Assembly: GCF_011752935.1 (NCBI RefSeq)
Contig: NZ_VWWO01000002.1
Coordinates: 496,001-560,000, forward strand
Length of the DNA stretch: 64,000 nt
Reading direction: 5' to 3'
Source: Chitinophaga sp. Cy-1792
GTDB taxonomy: Bacteria > Bacteroidota > Bacteroidia > Chitinophagales > Chitinophagaceae
Shown: piece after piece, positions 52,289-62,077 of the stretch
Position numbering within the stretch: the first letter of the stretch is position 1
Layout: each line of letters opens with the position of its first letter
The notes under the pieces: generated by a model
What the model saw: only the letters and a program-made list of their open reading frames with translations
Database searches by the model: none
Told to the model about the DNA's origin: nothing
Translations under genes and position numbers: made by a program

Positions 52289-53170
52289 ATGGAAAGAAAG
52301 CAATTTATTAAAACAGCAATAACAGGAGTAATAGGAATGACTACTTTTTCGGCTTTCAGACAGTTTACAGATTCCCTCCCCAGGGAACAGCAACTGATGC
52401 CCGTATTATTTATCGGACACGGATCGCCCATGAATGGTATTGAGGATACGGAATTTAGCAGACGATGGGCACAGATGGGAAAAGACCTGCCGGTACCCAA
52501 AGCGGTACTGGTAGTATCAGCACACTGGTATACCCCGGGTACCCGGATTACCGCCATGGACTTCCCCCAGACAATACACGATTTCGGGGGCTTTCCGAAG
52601 GAATTATTTGATGTGCAGTATCCAGCGCCGGGATCGCCAATATTGGCCAGAGAAACGGCTGATTTGGTCCATTCCGCGCAAATTGAACTGGACCACGACT
52701 GGGGCCTGGACCATGGCGCCTGGACGGTCATCCGTCATATGTACCCGCAGGCTGATATTCCCGTGCTTCAACTCAGCATCGACTATACGAAAGGGCCCAA
52801 ATACCATTATGAGCTGGCCAAAGAGCTCTATGAGCTGCGTCGCAGAGGCGTACTCATCATCGGTAGCGGCAACATGGTGCATAACCTGCGCATGGTAGCA
52901 TGGAGTCGCCTCAATGACGACAACTACGGCTACGACTGGGCACTGGACATCAACGATAAATTTAAACGACTGATTCAGAATGGCGACCACAACGCCCTGA
53001 TGAATTTCCAGAACCTGGGAAAAGAAGCGCTGCTGGCAATTCCTACACCAGAGCATTACCTGCCGCTGATCTATACCTTAGGACTCAATAACGGTAAGGA
53101 AGATATTTCCTTCTTCAATGATAAAGCCGTTGGTGGCTCACTGACGATGACGTCGGTGAAGTTTGGTTAA
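52289..53170 (+). CDS. Class III extradiol dioxygenase, LigB/DODA type (YgiD-like)
   Basis: A 293-aa enzyme of the 4,5-DOPA-extradiol-dioxygenase-like family. Likely metal ligands sit in FIGHGSPMN, VVSAHWYTP and LDHGAWTVIRHMYP; GSGNMVHNLR is also typical. Residues 1-26 (RKQFIKTAITGVIGMTTFSA) form an N-terminal signal-like segment with two basic residues, so the protein may be exported, which is unusual for the family. Natural substrate unknown. Convergent with the phosphatase gene across element E2. Confidence 0.88.
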   Translation: MERKQFIKTAITGVIGMTTFSAFRQFTDSLPREQQLMPVLFIGHGSPMNGIEDTEFSRRWAQMGKDLPVPKAVLVVSAHWYTPGTRITAMDFPQTIHDFGGFPKELFDVQYPAPGSPILARETADLVHSAQIELDHDWGLDHGAWTVIRHMYPQADIPVLQLSIDYTKGPKYHYELAKELYELRRRGVLIIGSGNMVHNLRMVAWSRLNDDNYGYDWALDINDKFKRLIQNGDHNALMNFQNLGKEALLAIPTPEHYLPLIYTLGLNNGKEDISFFNDKAVGGSLTMTSVKFG

Positions 53171-53184
53171 CGATTTTCGGGTTT

Positions 53185-53264
53185 AAGGGCCCGGCCCTCG
53201 CCATAGGCGAGGGCCGGGCCCTTTTCTTATTTGGAGATGCCGCAGGCATCTCCAAATAAGAAAA
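53185..53264. repeat. Double-hairpin intergenic element E2
   Basis: Hairpin 1: perfect 18-bp stem 53185-53202 / 53206-53223 with loop ATA. Hairpin 2: perfect 20-bp stem 53222-53241 / 53245-53264 with loop GCA. The two stems overlap by two bases. It separates convergent genes and can terminate in both directions. Confidence 0.8.
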
Positions 53265-53268
53265 CAAA

Positions 53269-53299
53269 AAAAGCTGCCTCAAACCTGAGACAGCCTTTT
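53269..53299 (-). terminator. Terminator of the phosphatase gene
   Basis: Imperfect stem AAAAGCTGCCTCA / TGAGACAGCCTTTT (two mismatches) with a short loop, just downstream of the minus-strand phosphatase stop, ending in A-run on the plus strand (U-run in the transcript). Confidence 0.6.
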
Positions 53300-53322
53300 C
53301 TATTTACAGCGCAACATTAAAT

Positions 53323-55170
53323 TTATTTTATTCTAAAACAGGTCAGTATCTTTTTATAAATCTCTGTATTCTCATACACACCCCTGAACAATTGTGAATT
53401 AGGCCCATAGGCAAACACCATTACCGGTATGCCGGTATGGTCATTCGTTGCAAAATGTCCGCGCAGCCAGCCTTCCCCGATGTTGCCATCCATCAATGCC
53501 AGTCCGCTGGTTTCATGGTCCGCAGTAATCACAATGGTGGTCTCTTTGTTCTGGTCGGCGAAACGAATGGCTTCTCCGATGGCATCATCAAAATCAAGCA
53601 TCTCCCTTACCAGGTAATCAAGATTGTTGAAATGGCCTCCATGGTCTATTCTGGAGCCTTCCACCATCAGGAAGAAACCTTTGTCGTTACTCAGCTGCTT
53701 CAAAGTTTTTTGCAGCATCGTTTTCAGGTAATCGCCACGGCCCTGCTCCATGGAGGTCACCACGCTATCACTCAGGATAACCAGTGTACGGCCCTGCGTT
53801 ACGCTATTCCATTCTTTTGCATCGTTGATAACGGTGACGCCTGCACGCTTTAATTCCGCTAATTGATTCGCATTATATACTTTGTTGAATTCTTCCAGTC
53901 CGCCGCCAACAGCAAGGTCCATCTTACCATCTACCAGCTGCCGGAACAGCGTGGTGGTGCTGTCTCTGTCTGCGGTATGTCCGTAGAAAGCGGCAGGCGT
54001 GGCGCCGGTGATCTCCTCGGTAACCAGCACGCCGCTACGAATGCCCAGCGGGCGCAGCTTCTCAGGCAATACCGGAATGGAAACGTAGGTATTGTCCATG
54101 CCCAGCTCTCTGTTATTGGTTTTATTACCGGATGAAAGAGCGGTGCCCCCGGCGGCAGAATCGGTATGGTAGTTATCAACAGATTGTGTTTTGGAAAGCC
54201 CGAGTTGCTTCAGGCGGAATATATTCAGGTCTCCTTTATTGGCGGTATAGCCGGCAAACATTTGCGCAAGGCCGGTACCATCGCCAATGAAGAGGATCAC
54301 ATTTTTCGATTTAACGTTGGTGGCATCGCTGGCGTAGGTAGGTGTGTATACCGTATGTACGGGCAGGTTGCCGGCATAGTTGGCGGAAGTATGTTGCATG
54401 ACATCATAGATCTCTGCCGGATGATCGGTGCCGATGACATCTACGCCCAGGTCCATCAGCTTGTACCAGGTACTCCTGGTATCGGGAGCACCCCAGAAAC
54501 GGAAGGCAAAACCCTGCGCATGTGCGTGGTCTATCACGGCTTTTACAGCCTGTAAATCGGCCGGGGTAAGGGTGCCCTTGCCATTCCATTTAGAATAGTT
54601 TTCGAAGTCCACACTCACCATGGCAATACGTCTGGCTGCTTCCGGCGTATAGGTGCTGTCGGGGCGGCCATCAAAATAAAACAGGGAGTCATAGTCCTGC
54701 CAGGTATGCATATCCGGCAGGTTACCGGATAAAACGATTCTTACGGCATGTGGGTTGATGCGGGTGTCGAAATACTGGCGGTAAGGCAGCAGTAGCTGTT
54801 GTAATGCCCTGAGTGTAGGCCCGGCGGCCGTTTTCAGGTCTATCAGCAGTTGCATGGACTCGTTGCCGGGATAGGGCTTGTTGTTGTTCAGACTAAACTG
54901 TCTGATTACCGGTTTGATGTATAATTCTTCTAAGGTGCGGTTAGGCTGGATATCATTAGCGTTGTGGGCAACATATAAGGTGCCATCTTTCAGATGGATG
55001 TCTGCTTCGATAGAACCGAGGCGCAGCGCGGCTGCATCATAGAACGGAATGCCGCGTTCGTAGTCGTTGTGTGAGTGGACCTGCGCCATGGTGTAAACTT
55101 TCGTTTGTGCGTAAACGGTAGAGGCGAGCAGGCAGAAAGGAAGAAGGAATAATCTTTTCACTGTAATCAT
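53323..55170 (-). CDS. Exported fusion of GDPD/PI-PLC-like domain and alkaline phosphatase
   Basis: A 615-aa periplasmic protein with signal peptide at 1-21 (ending TVYAQ). Residues 25-280 resemble a phosphodiesterase TIM barrel of the GDPD/PLC kind: VHSHNDYERGIPFYDAA, SIEADIHLKDGTLYVAHN, and a late DVIGTDHPAEIYD. Residues 290-615 are an alkaline phosphatase: NVILFIGDGTGLAQM, nucleophile site HTDSAAGGTALSSG, metal sites RIDHGGHFNN and VITADHETSGLAL. One chain could thus cleave a phosphodiester and then remove the phosphate. It follows SusC and SusD on the same strand, so the imported or surface-bound substrate is probably an organophosphate such as a glycerophosphodiester. Some N-terminal catalytic residues should be checked, since the first His motif reads HSHND. 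Confidence 0.85.
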   Translation of the reverse strand: MITVKRLFLLPFCLLASTVYAQTKVYTMAQVHSHNDYERGIPFYDAAALRLGSIEADIHLKDGTLYVAHNANDIQPNRTLEELYIKPVIRQFSLNNNKPYPGNESMQLLIDLKTAAGPTLRALQQLLLPYRQYFDTRINPHAVRIVLSGNLPDMHTWQDYDSLFYFDGRPDSTYTPEAARRIAMVSVDFENYSKWNGKGTLTPADLQAVKAVIDHAHAQGFAFRFWGAPDTRSTWYKLMDLGVDVIGTDHPAEIYDVMQHTSANYAGNLPVHTVYTPTYASDATNVKSKNVILFIGDGTGLAQMFAGYTANKGDLNIFRLKQLGLSKTQSVDNYHTDSAAGGTALSSGNKTNNRELGMDNTYVSIPVLPEKLRPLGIRSGVLVTEEITGATPAAFYGHTADRDSTTTLFRQLVDGKMDLAVGGGLEEFNKVYNANQLAELKRAGVTVINDAKEWNSVTQGRTLVILSDSVVTSMEQGRGDYLKTMLQKTLKQLSNDKGFFLMVEGSRIDHGGHFNNLDYLVREMLDFDDAIGEAIRFADQNKETTIVITADHETSGLALMDGNIGEGWLRGHFATNDHTGIPVMVFAYGPNSQLFRGVYENTEIYKKILTCFRIK

Positions 55171-55181
55171 GTTAAATAATA

Positions 55182-55222
55182 ACCCCTTACCCGGCGCTGA
55201 CTAGCGCGCACAGGTAAGGGGT
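55182..55222 (-). terminator. Hairpin between susD and the phosphatase gene
   Basis: A 10-bp stem ACCCCTTACC / GGTAAGGGGT encloses a smaller stem. The run of T after it is weak, so it may be a partial terminator or an mRNA-protecting hairpin that sets lower expression of the phosphatase than of SusCD. Confidence 0.5.
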
Positions 55223-55248
55223 CAAAGGATTAAGAAAATGAGCGGTTG

Positions 55249-56763
55249 TTACCAGCCGGCGTTCTGTTGAATTTTGCCGCCGCTGGCATCGATTTCGCGC
55301 TGTGGTACCGGCCATACGCCGTTCACTACAGGGTCGAAAGTACGGGCAGGCCATATTACCTGTACCGGATCATAACCGTGCAAAGGTTTGGCATAGGCAG
55401 CTTTGGCATCTCCCCATCTTACGAGGTCGCGGTGACGGTCGGCCCATTCGCCTGCCAGTTCCATTCTTCTCTCATGTTTCAGGTTCACCATGGTAGCTCC
55501 TGTGATAGGTGTCAGGCCGGCACGTTTGCGGATCATATTGATTTCATTGTCTGCATTTTTACCCTGCATCAGTCTTGCTTCTGCTTTGATCAGCAACACT
55601 TCCGCATAGCGCAGCAATGGCGGATTTAACGCGGTCGTTGGGTGGTCGCCGTTAGGACTCAGGTAAGTACCTACCGGATTGGCATAACCAAATGGCTCCA
55701 TGTATTTGCGGAACTGGTAACCACTCTTACTGTTGGTAGAACTGTAGGTCATGGTAGCACCGAAGTACTGGAATTTGTCACCAGGAGTCAAAATGGTGGC
55801 TGCTTTACGCAGGTCCCCTGTTTCATATTCATCTACCAGCTCCCTGGTTGGCATATAATAACCCCAGCCATTGTATTTACCCCAGCCGGTCAGTTCCAGC
55901 ATTACACCTGGCAGAATGCTTCCCCATCCTGCAGTGCCGGCAGCAGTGCTGTAGGCAGACCAGATATATTCTGATGTCCAGTTGTTGGCGATGGTAAACA
56001 CATCCCCGAAATTAGGCAGCAGGGAATGCTTTCCGCTCAGGATCACTGAATCGGCATAAGCTTCTGCGTTAGCATAATCTTTTTTATAGAGATATGTTTT
56101 AGCGAGATATGCCAGTGCAGCAGTGCGGTGCGCATGGCCATAGTCCGCCGGTTTATAGGTATCGAAATCCGGTAGCAGTGAGGCGGCCTGTTTCAGGTCA
56201 GTGATGATGGAATCATAGTTCACGTTCACATTGGCTGCTCTTGGTACTACTTCACCCGGAGTAGGGTGGTACTTGCTTACAATAGGTACGCCTGCACGGT
56301 CGTCGCCATAGTTGTAGGCCAGCTGGAAATACATCAGCCCGCTCAGGAAGTAGGCTTCACCAAGATAACGTTTTTTCAGATTGTCGTCCATCTTAATGCC
56401 AGGAACCTTGTTCAGTACATCGTTGGCACGTTTGATAACGATATAGCGCAACGACCACTGACCTTCGGTATAACTGCCACCAATAAACGAAGGATTGAAG
56501 TTTTTGATGTTTTCGGCTTCCGGTTTACCACGGCCAACTACCATGTCGTCGCTGGCATCGATGAACCAGAAACAGCCGCGGCCATAAAAGTTTTCATCAT
56601 CAAACTGATCGTACATGGCGTTTACGCCACTGGTAGCATCGTTAGCTGTTTGCCAGAAGTTACCCAGCGACGGAGAACCTTCAGGCGTCACGTCCAGCTT
56701 TTTGTTACAGGCGGTGAAACTCAGTCCTGCGAGTATGGAGAAAGCGTATATAGTCTTTTTCAT
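55249..56763 (-). CDS. susD: SusD-like substrate-binding lipoprotein
   Basis: A 504-aa outer-membrane lipoprotein with lipobox FTAC at residues 16-19. The SusD plan is clear: NFWQTANDATSGVNAMYDQF near the N-terminus, helical TPR-like core (EAYFLSGLMYFQLAYNYGD, ALAYLAKTYLYKKDYANAEA) and C-terminal LLRYAEVLLIKAEARLMQ, ERRMELAGEWADRHRDLVRW. It caps the SusC channel encoded 19 bp upstream and selects the substrate. Confidence 0.96.
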   Translation of the reverse strand: MKKTIYAFSILAGLSFTACNKKLDVTPEGSPSLGNFWQTANDATSGVNAMYDQFDDENFYGRGCFWFIDASDDMVVGRGKPEAENIKNFNPSFIGGSYTEGQWSLRYIVIKRANDVLNKVPGIKMDDNLKKRYLGEAYFLSGLMYFQLAYNYGDDRAGVPIVSKYHPTPGEVVPRAANVNVNYDSIITDLKQAASLLPDFDTYKPADYGHAHRTAALAYLAKTYLYKKDYANAEAYADSVILSGKHSLLPNFGDVFTIANNWTSEYIWSAYSTAAGTAGWGSILPGVMLELTGWGKYNGWGYYMPTRELVDEYETGDLRKAATILTPGDKFQYFGATMTYSSTNSKSGYQFRKYMEPFGYANPVGTYLSPNGDHPTTALNPPLLRYAEVLLIKAEARLMQGKNADNEINMIRKRAGLTPITGATMVNLKHERRMELAGEWADRHRDLVRWGDAKAAYAKPLHGYDPVQVIWPARTFDPVVNGVWPVPQREIDASGGKIQQNAGW

Positions 56764-56782
56764 AAAAAATGTCCGGTTAGTA

Positions 56783-59700
56783 TTAGAAATTCAGGTTCAG
56801 ACCAGCAATGAAACCTCTTGCCTGCGGATAACGCCCCAGGTCGATACCATAAGTATCTGTACCTACTTCAGGGTCCATACCGCTGTATTTGGTGAAGGTG
56901 AGCAGGTTGTTACCGGTTACGAATACACGCAGTTTGGTGATATGTGCACGTTGCGTAAGTCTGTCAGGAAGGGTATAACCCAGGGTGATGTTTTTGATAC
57001 GCATGTAGGAGCCATCTTCCAGGTACCAGTCGGAAGTAGTACCGAAGTTACCATTAGGATCACTGATAGAAACTCTTGGAATGTTGGTATTGGTGTTGGT
57101 AGGCGTCCAGGCGTTTTTGATATCCGCCAGCAGGTTGTAACCCTGGCCGGTCACCATTGGTGCGAGGCCGGTATATTTCAGCGCATTGAAGATCTTGTTG
57201 CCATGAACTCCCTGTACAAAGATGTTTACATCAAAACCTTTATAGCTGCCGTTGAATGAGAAGCCATAGGTAAATTTAGGGAATGGTGTGCCCATAAACT
57301 GGCGGTCGCTGTTGTTGATCTTACCGTCGTTGTTGGCATCGATGAACTTCAGGTCGCCTGGTTTTGCATTTGGCTGGATCTTGGTAACAGCACCGGTTTT
57401 AGGATCGGTGTAGGTATAATCATCGATCTCTTTCTGTGTCTGGAAGATGCCTGCTGTTTTTACCAGGTAGTAAGAATACAGCGGATGGCCTTCCTGGATA
57501 CGGATAGGTGTGATAGAACTGCGGATGTTGATGTCTGAAGTAGATAATACCTGGTCACCCAGGCCCAGGCTAAGCAGTTTGTTGTTTACAGTAGCCAGGT
57601 TGGCACTTACACTGTACTGGAATTCGCTGCCTTGTTTGCTGTTGAAGGTGATACCCAGTTCAACACCATTGTCTCTCACGTCACCTACGTTCATCCAGGT
57701 GCCGTTTGCCACACCGTCGGTACTTAATGGTGGCTTCTGACGCAGCATTTTGATGGTATTTTTTACATAGTAGTCAGCAACGAGATAGATTCTGTTGTCC
57801 AGTAATCCGAGGTCCAGACCAATATTGGTTTGCTTGGATTCAGCCCAGGTAAGGTTCGGGTTGGCCAGCGCAGTTTCCGCATAACCGTTGTTAACGATAG
57901 AGGAACCGAAGTAGGTGGTGGTTTTACCCAGTAACGGACTCACAGCACCAGAAGGCAGGGAGCCGAGGTTACCCAATAAACCATTGCTGGCCCTGAGTTT
58001 CAGGTAAGAAAGTGTTTTGCCGGACACCAGTGATTTCATGAATGCTTCATTACTCAGTACCCATCCTGCAGATACAGAATAGTAGTTCTGATAACGGTTC
58101 TGTGGTGCTACCAGGCTAGAACCATCTCTTCTGCCTACTAATGATAACAGGTACTTGGCTTTGTAGTCATAGTTCAGACGTGCGAAGAATGACTCGATGG
58201 CCTGTTTGTCCTTACCGCCGATAAATCCATTAGGATCAACAGCAGCACCGTTTTGCGGGTAGCGGAAAGCTGACCGCTCATCATTGAAATTATTTACGAG
58301 CAGACTGAAATAATCGCGCTGGATCTGCTGGAAGCTGTAACCACCAATAGCATTGAAGTGGTGGTCGTTGAGCTGCTTGTCGTAGGTCAGCGTTTGTTCT
58401 GCCAGTACGTCGTTGATATTGCTGTTAGAGAGATACAGGTTGTTGAAGTCGAAGATCTTTCCGATTTCCAGTATGCGGGAATTAAATGTTTTTTCGTTAT
58501 CAAACACCTTGTTGATGGCCAGATTTGATCTGAACGTCAGGTTAGCAGGCAGTTTTACTTCAACATAAGGATTGATAAGCAGGAAGCTCTTCGGCTTTTT
58601 GCTATCCAGGCGTTGGAGGTAAGCCACCGGGTTGATCACATCACCGTATGCACCGGCAAACTTAACAGGCAAACCGCTGAAAGAACCGTCAGGCTGGTAA
58701 GGAGAAACACTTGGCGTATAATACAGTGCCGTGAGGATAGCACCGGTATAGGCACTGGTAGTGTTGGCGCCATTACCGTTAGAGTAGGCATAGGAAAGGT
58801 TTTCACCGATCTTCAGCCATGGAGTGACCTGGTGGTCGCTGTTGAGGCGGAAGTTATACCTTTCATTGAAGGTATTCAGGAGGATACCATCCTGCTTGCG
58901 GTAGCCGAAGCCCATGAAGTATTTCGACTTATCATTACCGCCGTTGATATCTACATTATATTCCTGCAGTTTGGCAGCGCGGGTGATGGCATCCATCCAG
59001 TTGGTACGGGTTACGTTACCATCCGGGTTCTGCGCCGGATCATAGGCTGGGTTGCGGGCAACGCCGGCGTTATCATATGCCTGGTTCATTACGTTGTTGA
59101 ACTCGGCAGCGTTCAGCACCTTCAGTGTTTTATAAGTGTTCTGTACGCCGATTTTTGCGTCAGCGTTTACACTCATTCTGCCTGACTTTCCTTTTTTGGT
59201 AGTGATCAGGATAACACCGCCGGAAGCTCTTGCCCCGTAAATGGCAGCAGCAGCGTCTTTCAGTACCGAAATAGATTCGATATCAGCCGGATTGATGAGG
59301 CCATTATAGATAGATCCGTCAACGATGTAAAGTGGATTTTCTCCGTTGATACCGCCTGTACCGCGGATATATACTTTAGGTGCGGAGGTAGGATCGCCAC
59401 CCTGGTTTTGAACTACAACACCAGGCGCCTTGCCCTGCATGGCTTCTTCCACGCTGTTGACAGAGCGGGAGTTGAGTTTGTCCAGTTTAACGTCGGTGAT
59501 GGCGCCGGAGATTTTAGTACGGCTTTGTGAACCGTAACCTACTACCAGTACCTGTCCCAGTTCGCGGCTGGCAGATATCAATGTAACCTGCAGGGGCGCA
59601 TCGTTGTAGGCGATGTCCTGTGCTTTGTATCCCACCATGCTGATGGTTAATACCACAGGGCCTTCTGTAGCGGCGTTGATGGTAAAGCGGCCATTGGCGT

Positions 59701-60175
59701 CGGTGATGGCGCCTTTATTAGTGCCTTTGATCAGTACTACGGCACCTGGCAGCGGGCCACTGGCGTCGGTTACAGTACCTGTAATTTTTTTGTCCTGTTG
59801 TTGTACAGATACAGTGTTTTGTGTAGCAGGGTAGATCACAATGGTGTTCTGGCGTTCTTCGAATTGCAGGCCGGTGCTGTTGAGCAGTTCTGCAAGAATT
59901 TTAGCCAGTTTCTCATTTTTCCAGGTATGTGTAGTCACCTGGACGTTGGCGAGTGCGCGTTGGTCATAGGAAATTCTTACACCTGCCTGTTGTTCCAGGG
60001 AAACGATGGCAGTGGTAAGCGGACCTTTTTTAACTTCCACTCCAGGCACTACATGTTCCAGTGCCTGGCTGAATGCGGAGAAGCTTTCAGTAAAAGGGAC
60101 GGCGGCCAATAACAGCATAAGTATTGGCTTCATCCTTCGGGGATGTTTCAGGTGTTGACGCAATGATGGCTGCAT
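56783..60175 (-). CDS. susC: SusC-like TonB-dependent transporter with STN signalling domain
   Basis: A 1130-aa outer-membrane receptor. A signal peptide begins either at the annotated start or at the internal Met15 (MKPILMLLLAAVPF). An STN domain (about 45-120; GPLTTAIVSLEQQAGVRISY) is followed by a carboxypeptidase-like regulatory domain with ITGTVTDASGPLPGAVVLIK and by the plug with VRGT-type segments PKVYIRGTGG and NPLYIVDGSIYNG. The barrel ends GFIAGLNLNF. The STN domain lets substrate binding signal to the FecR protein and ECF sigma factor encoded just upstream. Partner of SusD. Confidence 0.96.
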   Translation of the reverse strand: MQPSLRQHLKHPRRMKPILMLLLAAVPFTESFSAFSQALEHVVPGVEVKKGPLTTAIVSLEQQAGVRISYDQRALANVQVTTHTWKNEKLAKILAELLNSTGLQFEERQNTIVIYPATQNTVSVQQQDKKITGTVTDASGPLPGAVVLIKGTNKGAITDANGRFTINAATEGPVVLTISMVGYKAQDIAYNDAPLQVTLISASRELGQVLVVGYGSQSRTKISGAITDVKLDKLNSRSVNSVEEAMQGKAPGVVVQNQGGDPTSAPKVYIRGTGGINGENPLYIVDGSIYNGLINPADIESISVLKDAAAAIYGARASGGVILITTKKGKSGRMSVNADAKIGVQNTYKTLKVLNAAEFNNVMNQAYDNAGVARNPAYDPAQNPDGNVTRTNWMDAITRAAKLQEYNVDINGGNDKSKYFMGFGYRKQDGILLNTFNERYNFRLNSDHQVTPWLKIGENLSYAYSNGNGANTTSAYTGAILTALYYTPSVSPYQPDGSFSGLPVKFAGAYGDVINPVAYLQRLDSKKPKSFLLINPYVEVKLPANLTFRSNLAINKVFDNEKTFNSRILEIGKIFDFNNLYLSNSNINDVLAEQTLTYDKQLNDHHFNAIGGYSFQQIQRDYFSLLVNNFNDERSAFRYPQNGAAVDPNGFIGGKDKQAIESFFARLNYDYKAKYLLSLVGRRDGSSLVAPQNRYQNYYSVSAGWVLSNEAFMKSLVSGKTLSYLKLRASNGLLGNLGSLPSGAVSPLLGKTTTYFGSSIVNNGYAETALANPNLTWAESKQTNIGLDLGLLDNRIYLVADYYVKNTIKMLRQKPPLSTDGVANGTWMNVGDVRDNGVELGITFNSKQGSEFQYSVSANLATVNNKLLSLGLGDQVLSTSDINIRSSITPIRIQEGHPLYSYYLVKTAGIFQTQKEIDDYTYTDPKTGAVTKIQPNAKPGDLKFIDANNDGKINNSDRQFMGTPFPKFTYGFSFNGSYKGFDVNIFVQGVHGNKIFNALKYTGLAPMVTGQGYNLLADIKNAWTPTNTNTNIPRVSISDPNGNFGTTSDWYLEDGSYMRIKNITLGYTLPDRLTQRAHITKLRVFVTGNNLLTFTKYSGMDPEVGTDTYGIDLGRYPQARGFIAGLNLNF

Positions 60176-60206
60176 AGTTGTTGTATTAAATATTGAATGC
60201 TTTTGG

Positions 60207-61148
60207 TTACCGTATCAGGTAGTGTTTATTGTCTGTCGTTGTGAAATGAATACGCGGTGCTACCACAATCTTACTGATGATGTCAAGTTTGTTCTGTAAG
60301 GTCATGTTGCTGCTGAAGTTGACAGTGAGTTTGCATGCGCTCAGGTCAAGTGCTGTATTGAATTTGATACCATAGAACCTTTCCAGTTCCCACAGTACCT
60401 GTTGCAGTTGTACGTTGTTAAGAATGGTTTCTCCTGTTGTCCAGCTGCTGACGTTGACGCTGTCGGTGCTGCATATCATGGCTTTATCTTCGGCGATGAT
60501 CAGTTGTTGTGCGGCATGCAGGATGCCCAGTACCTGGTTGTTTTCGGTTACCTGTACTTTACCGGTGGCTACGGCTACTCTTGCTGGCTGGCCGCTGGCG
60601 GAGGTGACGGAGAATGATGTTCCCAATACCTTTACGTGGATATTATCTGCTTCCACCATGAATGGTTTGCTGATATCTTTTTCCACGTCGAAGAATCCCT
60701 GGCCCTGTATGCGGACGAGCCTTTCCCTGGTGTTGAAATCGCTGGGGTATTCCAGTGAGGAAGCGGCGTTTAGCCATACCTGTGAGCCGTCAGGAAGTTG
60801 TATCTGTCTTACTTCTCTGAGGCCGGTGGATACTTTTGTCCAGGCGATGGATGGTTTACGTATAGCCGCATTTTTCCACCACCATCCTGCTACTGCCATG
60901 ACAGGGAGTAAAGCTGCTGCGGCGGCCCATTTACGCCAGGATATGATACGGGTACCGTTGCTATTGCTGCGCTGTATGTTTTTCATGACGGCTGCTTTTA
61001 CGGCAGCCTGCATCGTTTCAGGCAAAACGGCATCCGGTTTTTCCGTATGCATTTTGTCTAACCATGACATTAATATTATTACTTCCTCCGCACTACACTG
61101 TCCTGCGCGGTATTTTGCAATCAGCTCGTATAACTCCTTCTTTCTCAC
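60207..61148 (-). CDS. FecR-family anti-sigma/sigma regulator
   Basis: A 313-aa protein with a GTG start; a stop codon lies directly upstream in frame. The N-terminal cytoplasmic part (YELIAKYRAGQCSAEEVIIL) is followed by one membrane span (AAALLPVMAVAGWWW, about 83-98), the FecR domain (REVRQIQLPDGSQVWLNAAS, VRIQGQGFFDVEKD, VKVLGTSFSV) and a C-terminal STN-interacting domain. It relays the SusC signal to the sigma factor gene 103 bp upstream. Confidence 0.94.
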   Translation of the reverse strand: MRKKELYELIAKYRAGQCSAEEVIILMSWLDKMHTEKPDAVLPETMQAAVKAAVMKNIQRSNSNGTRIISWRKWAAAAALLPVMAVAGWWWKNAAIRKPSIAWTKVSTGLREVRQIQLPDGSQVWLNAASSLEYPSDFNTRERLVRIQGQGFFDVEKDISKPFMVEADNIHVKVLGTSFSVTSASGQPARVAVATGKVQVTENNQVLGILHAAQQLIIAEDKAMICSTDSVNVSSWTTGETILNNVQLQQVLWELERFYGIKFNTALDLSACKLTVNFSSNMTLQNKLDIISKIVVAPRIHFTTTDNKHYLIR

Positions 61149-61251
61149 TTATAAATCGATTTAGCTATGATTTGTACCGATGTTCTGTTATACTGTCACA
61201 TCTCACAAAAGCGATAACTATCTGATTTTTTGACTTAACATTTTGGTAACA

Positions 61252-61803
61252 TTAGAGGAGGAAGCTTGCTACAGATCCTTTCAGCATGGTCTTTAATTTT
61301 TTGTTGGCGGTATTCAGCTGATTACGTACGGTTTGTTCGGAAGTACCCAGTCTGGCAGCGATTTCAGGGACAGATAAATGCTCGAAGCAACTGAGTTCAA
61401 ATACTTGTTTTACGCTGGGTGGCAGCAGGTGAATATTTTCACGCAGTTCTTCATATAACTGCTTATAATAAATATGGTCTGTTGTCGTATTGGTGTGTTC
61501 CTGTAATAATAAGGCAAAACTGTTTTCGTGACGGCTGCGGATATCCTCTCTGCGCATGGCATTGAGGATTCTTAGCTTTAAGAGGAATAAGAGGAAGGCT
61601 CTTGTCTCTCTTGGTACGGGAAGCTGACTTCTTTTTTCCCATAGCTCCAGGAAGAAGTTCTGCAGGATATCTTTCGCCATAGCATCGTCAAAAATAATGC
61701 TACAGGTATATCTCATCAATGCATCCCAATGTTCCTGGAAAATCAGCTCAAATGCTGTGGTATCACCTTTCTGGAACTGTTCCCACCTGATATTTTCTGG
61801 CAT
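61252..61803 (-). CDS. ECF-type RNA polymerase sigma factor
   Basis: A 183-aa sigma-70 family protein of the Bacteroidota FecI-like group. Region 2 holds FELIFQEHWDALMRYTCSII and DILQNFFLELWEKR. Region 4 holds LPPSVKQVFELSCFEHLSVP then EIAARLGTSEQTVRNQL. Expected to switch on the SusCD/phosphatase genes when released by FecR. Same strand and order as the genes it should control. Confidence 0.95.
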   Translation of the reverse strand: MPENIRWEQFQKGDTTAFELIFQEHWDALMRYTCSIIFDDAMAKDILQNFFLELWEKRSQLPVPRETRAFLLFLLKLRILNAMRREDIRSRHENSFALLLQEHTNTTTDHIYYKQLYEELRENIHLLPPSVKQVFELSCFEHLSVPEIAARLGTSEQTVRNQLNTANKKLKTMLKGSVASFLL

Positions 61804-61828
61804 AAATGCAAAATTGCGTAAGCTGGCC

Positions 61829-61836
61829 CAAAGATA
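61829..61836 (-). promoter_or_regulatory. Bacteroidota -7 promoter element for the sigma factor
   Basis: Minus-strand TATCTTTG, exact TAnnTTTG, 25 bp before the sigma factor ATG. This suggests the sigma gene itself is read by the main sigma factor. Confidence 0.5.
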
Positions 61837-62077
61837 ACGATGAAATTATCGCCGGACAGTTTGGAAGTTTATGTTTGTGTTAAGTATTGATAGCAAAACT
61901 GATATTGTATCTCCCGAAAATATAACCTGGAATTACGACTATTATATTACGCATTTACTTTTTATAAAACAATATCCCTGCGATGATATGACATTGATTT
62001 TATGTTAAACAATCTCCCCGAAAGAATCCTTATATTTAAGGTCAGTTTGTATCGGACCACCCGCAAAAAAGTATCAT

